DNA of 64,000 nt. Source: an uncultured Alistipes sp. (lineage in GTDB: Bacteria > Bacteroidota > Bacteroidia > Bacteroidales > Rikenellaceae). Under the pieces are notes generated by a model. That model was not told the origin of the DNA. It did no database searches and was given only the letters and a program-made list of their open reading frames with translations. Shown in pieces: positions 34,615 to 44,283 of this stretch. The stretch lies in NCBI GenBank assembly GCA_944321945.1, contig CALUNE010000009.1, positions 1-64,000 of the forward strand, read 5' to 3'. The position numbers and the translations under genes are program-made. Position 1 is the stretch's first letter; every line of letters begins with the position of its first letter.

Positions 34615-35928
34615 ATGAAATGGATCTTACAGAGAATGGCAATCGCCGTTCTCCTGCTCTTCGCCGCTCTATGGCAGGCCTCCTGCGAGGAGAAGGCCAC
34701 ACTCGGTTCGGGCACCAAACCCAACACGGGACAGAAACCCTCGGAACCCGACGATCCGGCCACCTCGGAGGCTGACCTGATCCACTTCCCCGACGGGAAG
34801 GATCCCAAAACCGTAGGCGACGGCGTCGCCTGGCTCTTCGCCTACTGCGACAACTCGAACTGGGGCGACATGCATGCCTCGAAAAAGAGCTCGCTGACCT
34901 CCTATCCCGACGTCTGCGCCTGGCTCGGGGCCTTCTGGTATGCCGAGGCGACCGACAACCAGGATCTCTTCGACGCACTGGTGGTCAAGTTCGAGGACTT
35001 CCGCACCGAGGGGCTCCACACCCCCATTCCGCGCACCGAGGGCAATGCCGTCGACTACTACGTCTTCGGCGCCATTCCGCTGCACATCTACGCCGAGAAG
35101 AAGCGTCAGGGTGTTCCCGAAGCCGAAATCAGCCACTACCTCGAACAGGGCCTCGAATATGCCGACGGACAGTGGGAGCTCCCCTCCGACCCGAAGTACT
35201 ACCGGAACATCTCCTCGAAGGCCGTGGAGTACCACAACCAGGGATACTCCTACCAGACGCGGCTGTGGATCGACGACATGTTCATGATCACCGCCCTGCA
35301 GGCCCAGGCCTATCTGGCCACCGGCGACGAAAAGTACATCAAGCGCGCCGCCGAGGAGATGATGCTCTACCTCGATCAGCTGCCCGGCGACAAGGGTCTC
35401 TACTACCATGCCGCCAGCGCCCCCTTCTTCTGGGCCCGCGGCAACGGCTGGATGGCCGCCGGCATGCCCGAAATGCTGCGCATGCTGCCCCAGGGAGCCG
35501 AATACGACCGCTATCGCCAGCGGATTCTGGCCGAATACCAGGAGATGATGGCCTCGCTGCTCAAGTATCAGTACGACAGCGGCATGTGGGGACAGCTCAT
35601 CTATGCCGAGGGCCACGACGCCAGCGAAATGTGGGAAGAGACCTCCGGATCGGCCATGTTCACCTATGCCATGATCCTCGGCGTCAAGAACGGCTGGCTC
35701 GATGCCCAGACCTACGGCGCAGCCGCCCGCAAGGGTTGGCTCGCCCTGCAGAACTACCTGCTCTCGAACTACGAGATCCAGAACGTCTGCTGCGGCACGG
35801 GCATCGGTTCGACCTACGAATACTACCGCGACCGCGAAAAGCTCATCGGGGATCTCCACGGACAGGCCGCCATGATGTGGTGCGCCTACGCCCTGATCGA
35901 ACTGGCCGACGAACAGCAAGAACAATAA
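34615..35928 (+). CDS. GH105/GH88-type unsaturated uronyl hydrolase, lipoprotein paralogue
   Basis: A 437-residue paralogue of the preceding protein, sharing most toroid motifs (YQTRLWIDDMFM with D220/D221, ARGNGWMAAGMPEML, ETSGSAMFTYAM). It differs in having a lipobox (QASC, Cys24) and a Pro/Thr-rich linker, so it is probably held at a membrane, perhaps on the cell surface, while the other is free in the periplasm. A short insert before the catalytic region (KKRQGVPEAEISHY) also differs. The two genes are adjacent, which suggests a tandem duplication followed by change of location or specificity. Confidence 0.9.
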   Translation: MKWILQRMAIAVLLLFAALWQASCEEKATLGSGTKPNTGQKPSEPDDPATSEADLIHFPDGKDPKTVGDGVAWLFAYCDNSNWGDMHASKKSSLTSYPDVCAWLGAFWYAEATDNQDLFDALVVKFEDFRTEGLHTPIPRTEGNAVDYYVFGAIPLHIYAEKKRQGVPEAEISHYLEQGLEYADGQWELPSDPKYYRNISSKAVEYHNQGYSYQTRLWIDDMFMITALQAQAYLATGDEKYIKRAAEEMMLYLDQLPGDKGLYYHAASAPFFWARGNGWMAAGMPEMLRMLPQGAEYDRYRQRILAEYQEMMASLLKYQYDSGMWGQLIYAEGHDASEMWEETSGSAMFTYAMILGVKNGWLDAQTYGAAARKGWLALQNYLLSNYEIQNVCCGTGIGSTYEYYRDREKLIGDLHGQAAMMWCAYALIELADEQQEQ

Positions 35929-36061
35929 TCCCGCAAACCTGAAACTTCCGCAAGCCTATGAAACGAAAACCATTCACCGATTGACCGCCCGGGCCGGAAA
36001 CCGTCAGGACGAAGGCCCTCATCCGAACGAACACTTAACCCCAATTCAAACAACTAACCGT

Positions 36062-39000
36062 ATGGAAAATTTCTATAAGACAGCCATCGAACGTGCCCGC
36101 ACACTGCGTCATGCGGGTCTCGTTCTGCTCCTCATGCTGTTCCTGGCGGTGGATACCGGCGCCGCATACGCCCAGAACAACGCCTCGGGCAACGGGAAAC
36201 GGCGTATCACCGGAACCGTGACCGACAACGACGGCTCGCCGCTGGTCGGTGCCACCGTCTACATCCAGAACACCACCGTCGGAACCACCACCAACACCGA
36301 CGGACTGTTCGTCATCGACGTGCAGCCCGGTCAGCAGATCACCGTCAGCTACATCGGCTACCTGTCGCAGACGCTCCCCACCGACGGCCGCAGCGTCATC
36401 AACGTCAAACTGCTCACCGATACCGACCAGATCGAAGAGGTCGTCGTCGTGGGTTACGGCAAGCAGAAGCGTCAGGCCATGGTCAGCTCGATCTCAACGG
36501 TCGGCTCGCGCGAACTGATGCAGTCGTCGTCGAGCAACCTGACGAGCAACCTCGCCGGCCAGCTCGCCGGTCTGATCAGCATCCAGCGCAGCGCCGAGCC
36601 CGGACGTGACGACGCCGAATTCTGGATCCGCGGTATCAGCACCTTCAAGGGCGGTACGGAGCCCCTGGTGCTGGTCGACGGCGTGCCCCGTGACATCAAC
36701 AACCTCGAAGCCGACGAAATCGAAACCTTCAGCATCCTGAAGGACGCCGCCGCAACGGCCGTCTACGGTGCCGAAGGTGCCAACGGCGTCATCCTGGTGA
36801 CCACCAAGCGCGGTACGATCTCCAAACCGAAGATCTCGTTCCGCATCGAGCAGTCGATCGCCTCGCCGCAGCGTCTGCCGGAATTCGTCGACTCGTGGGA
36901 CTACCTCGAACTGGCCAACGAAGCCCGCTTCAACGACGGTCTGACCCCGAACTTCAGCGAAGAGACCATCCAGCTCTACCGCGACCGCGTCGACAACGAC
37001 CTCTATCCCAATACGCAGTGGATCGACGAACTGGTCAAGAAGGCCGTCCACAGCCAGCGCTACACGCTCAACTTCCGCGGCGGCGCCGAGAATGCCAAAT
37101 ACTTCGTCTCGATGGCCTACTACCAGTCCGACGGCGTCTTCAAGGAGAACCCCAACGGCAAGTACAACAGCAACTTCGGCTACGAACGCTACAACCTGCG
37201 CAGCAACATCGACCTGAAGGTGAGCAAGACCACCCGTCTGAGCGTCGATCTGGCCGGACAGTACGTACACCGCCGTACGGCCAACCGCTCGGCCGACGAC
37301 ATCTTCTCGTTCATGCTCCACACGCCGTCGTACCTCTTCCCGGCCATCTACAGCGACGGCACGCTCTCGAGCTACGAGAAACAGGCCGACGCCAACAACC
37401 GAAACCCCTACAACATGCTCTACAACCAGGGCTACCGCCAGGAGTGGGGCACGAAGATCCAGTCGAAGATCAATCTCGAACAGGATCTGAAATTCATCAC
37501 CGAAGGTCTGAGCGTGCGCGGAAGCGTCAGCTTCGACTACGACGGAAGCGCCGCCACGCTGCGCGACTACTGGCCGAGCCTCTACCACGCCAGCGGCCGC
37601 GATGCCGAAGGCAACCTGATCTTCACCACCACCTCGTCGGGTTCGCCCGAAATCGAGGACCCGGAGTTCGTCTCGGACAGCTATCTGCGCAAGATCTACA
37701 TCGAGGGGGCCGTCAACTACCAGCGCACCTTCAACTACGTCCACAACGTGGGCGCCATGCTGCTCTACATGCAGAAGGAGGAGCAGTACAACGATCCGGT
37801 GCTCCCCTACCGCAAGCAGAGCGTCGTGGGCCGTGTCACCTATTCGTACGACAACCGCTACTTCATCGAGGGCAACTTCGGATACACGGGCAGCGAAACC
37901 TTCGCCAAGGACAACCGCTTCGGATTCTTCCCGGCCGTGGGCGTCAGCTACTTCATCTCCAACGAGAAGTTCTATCCCGCGGGGCTCAAGCGCGTGATGA
38001 ACAACCTGAAGCTGCGTCTGTCGATCGGCCGCACGGGTAACGACGACACCGGCACCGACCGCTTCCTCTACCGCGCAACGTTCGCCACCAACGGTCACAC
38101 CTTCAACCAGGGCATCGGAACCTCGGCCTCGAACGGCATGGGCGCCGGCATCTACGACCTGCGTTTCGCCAACGACGACATCCACTGGGAGATCGAAACC
38201 AAACGCAACATCGGTCTCGACCTCGGCTTCTTCGACAACGAAATCGAAATCACGGCCGACTACTTCAACAACCGACGCAAGGACATCCTGCTCGAACGCA
38301 ACACCGTCCCGGGCGTGGCCGGATTCCACGCCAAACCGTGGCAGAACTACGGTATCGTCGACAACTGGGGCGTCGACGCCAGCCTGAACGCCCACCACTC
38401 GTTCGGCGACGTGCGCATCAGCGCCCGCGGAACCTTCACCTTCGCCCGCAACAAGATCATCGAATACGACGAGCTGAACCAGCTCTACGACTACCAGAAG
38501 GTCACCGGCACGCGCGTGAACGAAAACACGCTCTACATCGCCGAACGCCTCTACACCGAGGATGACTTCATCCGCACGCAGAACGCCAACGGAACCTACT
38601 CCTACGAGCTGCGTCCGGGTCTGCCGACCGTCGCCCTGCAGGGTACGCTGGGCCCCGGCGACATCAAGTTCGTCGACATGAACCACGACGGCATCATCGA
38701 CAGCAACGACAAGGTCCGCGGCGTGGGTCACCCCTACAACCCGGAGATCAACTACGGTTTCGGCCTCAACATCGAGTACAAGGGCTTCTACGTGAGCGCC
38801 TTCTTCCAGGGCACGGGCAACTCGTCGGTGCTGCTGGCCTCGGGCAACAACCACTTCTGGCCCTTCAACTGGTACGAGGACAAGTCGAACTACCGCACGC
38901 TCTTCCTCGACCGCTGGACGGCCGACGACCCGCGGCAGGACGTCACCATGCCCCGTCTGCACAGCCACTACAGCTACAACGTCAACAAGGAGCCCAACAC

Positions 39001-39238
39001 GTGGTGGCTCCGCAGCGGCAACTTCCTGCGCTTCAAGAACCTCGAGATCGGCTACAACCTGCCCAAGAAATTCCTGCGCAAGATCCGTCTCGAAACGGCC
39101 CGCATCTACATGCTGGGCAACAACCTCTGCGTCTGGGACGACATCAAGTACTGGGATCCCGAGCAGGGCAACCGCAACAACGGCATGAGCTACCCCATGT
39201 CGCGCACCTTCACGCTGGGTATCGAAGTGAACTTCTAA
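36062..39238 (+). CDS. SusC-family TonB-dependent outer-membrane transporter (PUL)
   Basis: A 1058-residue transporter. Signal peptide to about residue 37 (AAYAQ), carboxypeptidase-regulatory-like domain (48-118), TonB box region DQIEEVVVVGYG (122-133), plug (about 135-260), then the 22-strand barrel ending in a C-terminal Phe (FTLGIEVNF). It imports oligosaccharides with the SusD-like lipoprotein encoded 18 bases downstream. ATG at 36062 is chosen because it precedes the signal peptide; the frame is open to 35981. No promoter element is visible in the 133 bases upstream, so it is probably transcribed from the start of the operon at 25035. Confidence 0.95.
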   Translation: MENFYKTAIERARTLRHAGLVLLLMLFLAVDTGAAYAQNNASGNGKRRITGTVTDNDGSPLVGATVYIQNTTVGTTTNTDGLFVIDVQPGQQITVSYIGYLSQTLPTDGRSVINVKLLTDTDQIEEVVVVGYGKQKRQAMVSSISTVGSRELMQSSSSNLTSNLAGQLAGLISIQRSAEPGRDDAEFWIRGISTFKGGTEPLVLVDGVPRDINNLEADEIETFSILKDAAATAVYGAEGANGVILVTTKRGTISKPKISFRIEQSIASPQRLPEFVDSWDYLELANEARFNDGLTPNFSEETIQLYRDRVDNDLYPNTQWIDELVKKAVHSQRYTLNFRGGAENAKYFVSMAYYQSDGVFKENPNGKYNSNFGYERYNLRSNIDLKVSKTTRLSVDLAGQYVHRRTANRSADDIFSFMLHTPSYLFPAIYSDGTLSSYEKQADANNRNPYNMLYNQGYRQEWGTKIQSKINLEQDLKFITEGLSVRGSVSFDYDGSAATLRDYWPSLYHASGRDAEGNLIFTTTSSGSPEIEDPEFVSDSYLRKIYIEGAVNYQRTFNYVHNVGAMLLYMQKEEQYNDPVLPYRKQSVVGRVTYSYDNRYFIEGNFGYTGSETFAKDNRFGFFPAVGVSYFISNEKFYPAGLKRVMNNLKLRLSIGRTGNDDTGTDRFLYRATFATNGHTFNQGIGTSASNGMGAGIYDLRFANDDIHWEIETKRNIGLDLGFFDNEIEITADYFNNRRKDILLERNTVPGVAGFHAKPWQNYGIVDNWGVDASLNAHHSFGDVRISARGTFTFARNKIIEYDELNQLYDYQKVTGTRVNENTLYIAERLYTEDDFIRTQNANGTYSYELRPGLPTVALQGTLGPGDIKFVDMNHDGIIDSNDKVRGVGHPYNPEINYGFGLNIEYKGFYVSAFFQGTGNSSVLLASGNNHFWPFNWYEDKSNYRTLFLDRWTADDPRQDVTMPRLHSHYSYNVNKEPNTWWLRSGNFLRFKNLEIGYNLPKKFLRKIRLETARIYMLGNNLCVWDDIKYWDPEQGNRNNGMSYPMSRTFTLGIEVNF

Positions 39239-39256
39239 CCAAAGGAGAGAACAACC

Positions 39257-41095
39257 ATGAAACAGAAAATCGCAAAAATACTTTCGCTCGGACTGCTCGC
39301 CTGCACGGCCTGGTCGTGCAGCTTCCTGGACGTCTCCGACGAACTGGCCGGCGGTATCACCGACATCTCGCAGGTGTTCAGCAACGTCGACCGGACCAAG
39401 AAATGGTATTCGCAGGTCTTCAACAACCGCCCGGACTATTCGGCCGTCTTCGTGTCGTCGAGCCCGATGGGCAACCCCTGGGCGTCGATGGCCGACGAGA
39501 TCTACACGCGTGAGATGGACAAGGCCGGCAAATACGTCGAGTGGAACTCGTCCAACACCAACTCCCAGCGCTGGAACACCCTCTACGAGAGCATCCGCCA
39601 GGCCAACATCTTCCTCGAGCAGGCCCACCCGATCACCGACGAGGGCGGCCCCGACGCCGACCGTCTGACCGAAGACGAAATCAAGCTCTACAAGGCCAAC
39701 GTGCGCTTCATGCGGGCCGCCTACCACTACTATCTGATGGAGCTCTACGGCCCGATTCCGATCGTCGACCACTCGATGACGCTCGAGGACGACCTCGACC
39801 TGCCGCGCAACTCGCTCGACGAGGTGATCAACTGGATCGATCAGGAGCTGGAGGGCTGCATGAGCGAGATGGCCCAGGAGCCCTACCACGATCAGGAGAA
39901 CCTGCGCGCCGTGCCGACCAAGGGCGCCGCACTGGCCCTGCGTGCCAAGCTGTGGGTCTATGCCGCCAGTCCGCTGTTCAACGGCGGATGGCCCGAGGCG
40001 CTGGCCCTGACCAACAAGGACGGCAAACGCCTCTTCCCCGACCGCGACGAAACGAAGCTCCAGACGGCCGTCGACCGTCTGCGCGACTTCCTCGACTACG
40101 CCGAGGAGGGCAACCGCTACTCGCTCTACAAGAAGACGGGCGATCCGGCCACCGACCTCTACAACCTCTTCCAGGAGTACAACGAGGAGATCATCTGGGC
40201 CACCTCGACCAGTTCGTGGGGCTCGCTGGGCAGCCTGCAGTTCGACACGATGGCCACGCCGCGCTGCGAACCCCAGGGTCAGGGCGGTCTGCACGTGCTG
40301 CAGGAGCTGGTCGACGACTTCTACATGAGCGACGGACTGCCGATCAAGGCCACGTCGTTCCTGCCCAAGTCGGACCTCTACCCCGACAACGAGGCCGAAA
40401 TGGGAACCTACAACGGGGTGTCGGTCTCGAAGATGTACATCAACCGCGAACCGCGCTTCTACAACACGATCACCTTCTCGGGCATGAAGTGGCACATCAG
40501 CAACGACGTCATCCAGTTCTACAAGGGCGGCAACTCCGACAACTCGGTGGCCGACGGCGCCCCGCGTACGGGCTACCTGCTCTACAAGCGCATGAACCGC
40601 ACGGTCTACGGCGGCAACGTCTCGGGAGCCGTCACCTCGAAGTACCGTCCCTCGATCATCTTCCGTCTGGCGGAGTTCTACCTGCTCTACGCCGAGATGC
40701 TCAACGAGGTGGATCCCACCAACGAGGACGTGCTGCGTTACGTCAATCTGGTGCGCGAACGCGCCGGAGTACCCGACCTCGAGGTGCTGAATCCCGCCAT
40801 CAAGGGCAATCAGGAGCTGCAGCGTGAGGCCATCCGCCGCGAAAGCCGCGTCGAACTGGCCACCGAGGGCCAGCGCTACTTCGACGTGCGCCGCTGGATG
40901 ATCGCCGACAAGGCCCCCGGCGAAGGCGGTCAGGGCGGCGAATTCACCGGTATGAACCTCGATCAGCCCGAACCCGGATACTACACCCGCACGAAGATGC
41001 AGACGCGCGTCTTCAAGAACAAGAACTACCTCTTCCCGATTCCGCTCGACGAGATCAAGCGCAGCAAGGTCCTCGTGCAGAACCCCGGCTGGTAG
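39257..41095 (+). CDS. SusD/RagB-family glycan-binding lipoprotein (PUL)
   Basis: A 612-residue surface lipoprotein with lipobox AWSC (Cys21) and the usual start SFLDVSDE. TPR-type helices hold the SusC partner; SusD hallmarks include LYESIRQANIFLEQ, KANVRFMRAAYHYYLMELYGPIPI (quoted here as RFMRAAYHYYLMELYG) and the C-terminal ESRVELATEGQRYFDVRRW and FPIPLDEIKRSKVLVQNPGW-like end. It forms the lid of the SusC pore and binds the glycan. Spacing of 18 bases from SusC and 32 bases to the next lipoprotein shows one operon. Confidence 0.95.
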   Translation: MKQKIAKILSLGLLACTAWSCSFLDVSDELAGGITDISQVFSNVDRTKKWYSQVFNNRPDYSAVFVSSSPMGNPWASMADEIYTREMDKAGKYVEWNSSNTNSQRWNTLYESIRQANIFLEQAHPITDEGGPDADRLTEDEIKLYKANVRFMRAAYHYYLMELYGPIPIVDHSMTLEDDLDLPRNSLDEVINWIDQELEGCMSEMAQEPYHDQENLRAVPTKGAALALRAKLWVYAASPLFNGGWPEALALTNKDGKRLFPDRDETKLQTAVDRLRDFLDYAEEGNRYSLYKKTGDPATDLYNLFQEYNEEIIWATSTSSWGSLGSLQFDTMATPRCEPQGQGGLHVLQELVDDFYMSDGLPIKATSFLPKSDLYPDNEAEMGTYNGVSVSKMYINREPRFYNTITFSGMKWHISNDVIQFYKGGNSDNSVADGAPRTGYLLYKRMNRTVYGGNVSGAVTSKYRPSIIFRLAEFYLLYAEMLNEVDPTNEDVLRYVNLVRERAGVPDLEVLNPAIKGNQELQREAIRRESRVELATEGQRYFDVRRWMIADKAPGEGGQGGEFTGMNLDQPEPGYYTRTKMQTRVFKNKNYLFPIPLDEIKRSKVLVQNPGW

Positions 41096-41127
41096 CCGAC
41101 CCCTTACACCCTTAAAAAGAGACAATC

Positions 41128-42876
41128 ATGAAACGATCCATTTTAGCTCTTTGCGCGGCGGCGGCCCTGCTCATCGGGGGCGGCTGCGAGGAGAACTCCG
41201 ATACGGACCAGGCGAGCGTCATCACGGCCATCGCCCTGGATCCGTCGCTCAGCGGCGGCATCACGCTCGTCGTGGGCGAAACGACCAGCATCGCCGGACG
41301 GGTGACAGTCCTGCCCGAAGATGCACCCGACAAGAGCGAAAGCTACGAATCCTCCGACACGTCGATCGTCACGGTCGACGCCTCGGGCCAGGTCAAGGCC
41401 CTTGAGCCGGGTCTGGCGATGATCACCATCACCGTGGGCGGCAAGCACACCCACTTCGAAGTGCGCGTCGAGGCGCGGAAGATCCCCGTCGAGACGGTGA
41501 CGCTGCCCGACGAATGGAAAGAGGGCGTCACGCTGCGGACGGGTCAGACGCTCGAACTGGCCGGCCAGGTGACGATCTCGCCGGCCGACGCCACCCACAC
41601 CGCCGAAAGCTACTCGGTCGAGAAGGAGACGATCGCCCAGGTGACGGACGCCGGTACGCTGACGGCGCTGGCCGTGGGTGAAACCCGCGTGACGATCACC
41701 GTCGACGGCGTCTCGGCGTCGTTCATGCTGACCGTCGAGAAGACCCCCGTCGAGACGGTGACGCTGCCCGACGAGTGGAAAGAGGGCGTCGAAATCGCTT
41801 TGGACGGTACGCTCGAACTGGCCGGCCGCGTGACGATCTCGCCGGCCGACGCCACCGACCGCAGCGAAAGCTACGATTCGTCGGACAAGAGCGTGGCCAC
41901 GGTCAGCGCCGAAGGCGTCGTGACGCCGCTCAAGGCCGGCAGGACCACCCTCACGATCACCGTCGACGGCGTCTCGGCATCGTTCGAACTGACCGTGCTG
42001 GAGGAGATTCCCGTCGCCCTCGAGAAGATCGAGATCAAGGACGGCACCACCGCCACGCAGGGTACGGCAAGCATCGTGCTGGGCCAAGGCACAACGTTCG
42101 ACCTCGCGGCTCAACTGCAACTCTCGCCCGTCGACCAGAACGAAGGGGTGAAATACGTCGTCTACGGCTCGGAGGATATCGCCACGATCGACGAAAACGG
42201 TCTGGTCACCTGCAAGGGTGTCGGCACGGTGACGTTCGTCATCCTGGCCAAGAGCAACGAAAACAACGACTTCAAGAACGCCGGAGCCAAGAAGGCCTAC
42301 TTCGCGCTGAACATCACCGATGCGAACGATCTCGACCGTACGGACTGGCGGGTTTCCGCCACGTCGGGCGCAATCAACGGCACGGGCGGCAGCGATGTGG
42401 CACTCTTCGACGGTCTGTTCGATCCGAGCTTCTTCGCCACGGCGAACGGCACGAACTTCGGACTGAACCGTCCGGGCAAGGGCGGCGCAGGCAGCGAAAT
42501 CTGGTTCGTGGTCGACATGCAGCAGCAACAGCAGGTCAACTACGTGCGCTACAAGCACCAGTCGTGCCGCAACACCGACCGCGGATGCCGCTGGAAAGGT
42601 TTCTCGCAGATCCTGGGCAGCAACACCGGGGCCGACGACGACTGGACACTCATTGCCGAGGATGTCAACGCCCCCGACTGGGCCCTGGCCTACAAGACCG
42701 GCATCGATCCCAACGACGGCGGCTCGCGCAATCTGGACGACTACCGTGACACCCCGAACCTGAGCTTCCCGACGGCCAACTACCGCTACCTGAAGTTCGT
42801 CGGCACGGCTTCCGACTTCACGGGCAGCACGACCACCTGTCAGATCGCCGAACTCTATCTGGGTTACGAAGAGTAA
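41128..42876 (+). CDS. Surface lipoprotein with Ig-like (Big_2) repeats and discoidin-like end
   Basis: A 582-residue lipoprotein with lipobox GGGC (Cys20). About four bacterial Ig-like domains of some 87 residues follow (about 27-385), with repeated VETVTLPDEWKEGV starts and VTVDASG/VSAEGVV turns. The C-terminal part (about 390-582) contains EIWFVVDMQQQQQVNYVRYK and ends in ATTCQIAELYLGYEE-like sequence, resembling an F5/8-type discoidin carbohydrate-binding domain. The position after SusD fits a surface glycan-binding protein (SusE/F position). Domain assignments are by pattern only. The DNA for two Ig domains is almost identical over 45 bases. Confidence 0.82.
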   Translation: MKRSILALCAAAALLIGGGCEENSDTDQASVITAIALDPSLSGGITLVVGETTSIAGRVTVLPEDAPDKSESYESSDTSIVTVDASGQVKALEPGLAMITITVGGKHTHFEVRVEARKIPVETVTLPDEWKEGVTLRTGQTLELAGQVTISPADATHTAESYSVEKETIAQVTDAGTLTALAVGETRVTITVDGVSASFMLTVEKTPVETVTLPDEWKEGVEIALDGTLELAGRVTISPADATDRSESYDSSDKSVATVSAEGVVTPLKAGRTTLTITVDGVSASFELTVLEEIPVALEKIEIKDGTTATQGTASIVLGQGTTFDLAAQLQLSPVDQNEGVKYVVYGSEDIATIDENGLVTCKGVGTVTFVILAKSNENNDFKNAGAKKAYFALNITDANDLDRTDWRVSATSGAINGTGGSDVALFDGLFDPSFFATANGTNFGLNRPGKGGAGSEIWFVVDMQQQQQVNYVRYKHQSCRNTDRGCRWKGFSQILGSNTGADDDWTLIAEDVNAPDWALAYKTGIDPNDGGSRNLDDYRDTPNLSFPTANYRYLKFVGTASDFTGSTTTCQIAELYLGYEE

Positions 42877-42960
42877 CGCCGACCCCTGCCGGCTCCGGAC
42901 GCCGACCTGAAAACCGACGGCCGGAGCCCCTCGAAGACAAGCTTAAACACCTGATAAAAC

Positions 42961-44145
42961 ATGAAAAAGATAAGTATCTTTCTGTTGGCCGCAGCGGCCC
43001 TCACGGGCTTCGGCTGCGACGACAACGTCCCCGAACCGGGAACCCTGGATGTCCCCGTGCAGAGCGTTACGCTCGACGAATCGTTGAGCGGAGGCGTCAC
43101 CCTCGAGGTCGGTCAGACGCTCGACGTCGCCCTGAAGGTGCATGTCGAACCCTACAACGCCACCGATCTGGCCGAACTCTTCTACTCGTCGAACGTCGAG
43201 GTGGCCACCGTCAGCCCCAAAGGCATCGTCACCGCCCAGAAGGCCGGCATTACGATGATCTCGATCTACGTGGGCGGCATCGAAACCTACTTCACCGTCA
43301 CGGTCGTCGATCAGATTCCGGTCGACATCGAGTCGATCGCCTTCACGGCCGAGAGCCGCGAGATGACGCTCGGTGAGGCCGATCTGGATCTGGCCTCGAT
43401 GCTCTCGATCCTGCCGCTCGACCAGAACGAAGGGGTCAACTTCGCCTCGTCGAATCCCGACGTGGCCACGGTCAGCGCCGACGGCAAGCTCCACGCCCTG
43501 AAGGTCGGCCGCACGACCGTCACCGCCACGGCCAAGCGTCAGTCCGAACTCTCGGCCTCGATCGAGATCCAGGTCATCCGTCTGGTCAACGAAGACAGCG
43601 ACCGCAGCAACTGGTCGATGAGCTTCTCGAAGCCCTACTACAACGACACGGCCATCGGCAGCTCCGCTACGGCCGCCATCGACAACAACACCAGCACGAC
43701 GCTCTCGATGGTTCGTCCGGGCCGCACGTTCGGCGGCGTGAGCGGCGGTGCGGCCACCGACGAGATCTGGTTCCAGATCGACCGCGGCGAGAACCCCGGC
43801 ACGGTCAACTACCTGCGCATCAAGCACCGTCCCGAAGGCGGCGGCAGCAACAACATCCTGGTGCGCTGGTTCGGCTTCAACCGCATCGAGGGCAGCAACA
43901 ACGCCGACTTCTCGAATGCCGAGGTGATCGTCAACAACGTCTCGCTGACGCCCGATCCGAGCGTCTACGACAACCTGGAGACCGACAACATCCTCATTCC
44001 CGAGACCGATTACCGCTACCTGCGTTTCGTCGGAGTGAACAACCCCGACGACACCAAGGGATTCTACTGCTCGCCCAGCCCCGGCAGCACGATTCAGATC
44101 AACGAGTTCTACCTCGGACTGCAGACCAAGATCACCGAGGAGTAG
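42961..44145 (+). CDS. Second Ig-like/discoidin-like surface lipoprotein
   Basis: A 394-residue lipoprotein with lipobox GFGC (Cys19). It is a shorter relative of the previous protein: two Ig-like domains (about 28-210; VTLDESLSGGVTLEVGQTL, ATVSADGKLHALKVGRTTV) and the same type of C-terminal domain (EIWFQIDRGENPGTVNYLRIK, YRYLRFVGVNNP). It probably binds the same polymer beside SusD. It ends 70 bases before a strong hairpin, and the GH115 gene lies beyond that. Confidence 0.8.
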   Translation: MKKISIFLLAAAALTGFGCDDNVPEPGTLDVPVQSVTLDESLSGGVTLEVGQTLDVALKVHVEPYNATDLAELFYSSNVEVATVSPKGIVTAQKAGITMISIYVGGIETYFTVTVVDQIPVDIESIAFTAESREMTLGEADLDLASMLSILPLDQNEGVNFASSNPDVATVSADGKLHALKVGRTTVTATAKRQSELSASIEIQVIRLVNEDSDRSNWSMSFSKPYYNDTAIGSSATAAIDNNTSTTLSMVRPGRTFGGVSGGAATDEIWFQIDRGENPGTVNYLRIKHRPEGGGSNNILVRWFGFNRIEGSNNADFSNAEVIVNNVSLTPDPSVYDNLETDNILIPETDYRYLRFVGVNNPDDTKGFYCSPSPGSTIQINEFYLGLQTKITEE

Positions 44146-44215
44146 ACCCGTCGTCCGCACCCCGGCCGGCCGGACCTCCCGACCGGTCGGGACAGGGCGG
44201 ACTCATCCCCCAGGC

Positions 44216-44252
44216 AAAGGGCTCAAAGATCGATGCTTTGGGCCCTTTCGTT
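44216..44252 (+). terminator. Terminator-like hairpin inside the PUL
   Basis: AAAGGGCTCAAAG (44216-44228) pairs with CTTTGGGCCCTTT (44236-44248) with a single G-T wobble, followed by CGTTT. It could end most transcripts before the GH115 gene or protect the 3' end of the SusCD message. Confidence 0.65.
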
Positions 44253-44283
44253 TCTGCAACACCCCAAAAGAAAGACAAGAGAC

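Noticed and set aside
36494-41125. Very long reverse-strand open frame (1543 codons) across SusC and SusD
   Set aside because: It mirrors the codon pattern of strongly GC-biased genes on the other strand. It has no domain, signal peptide or promoter, and the forward genes are certain.
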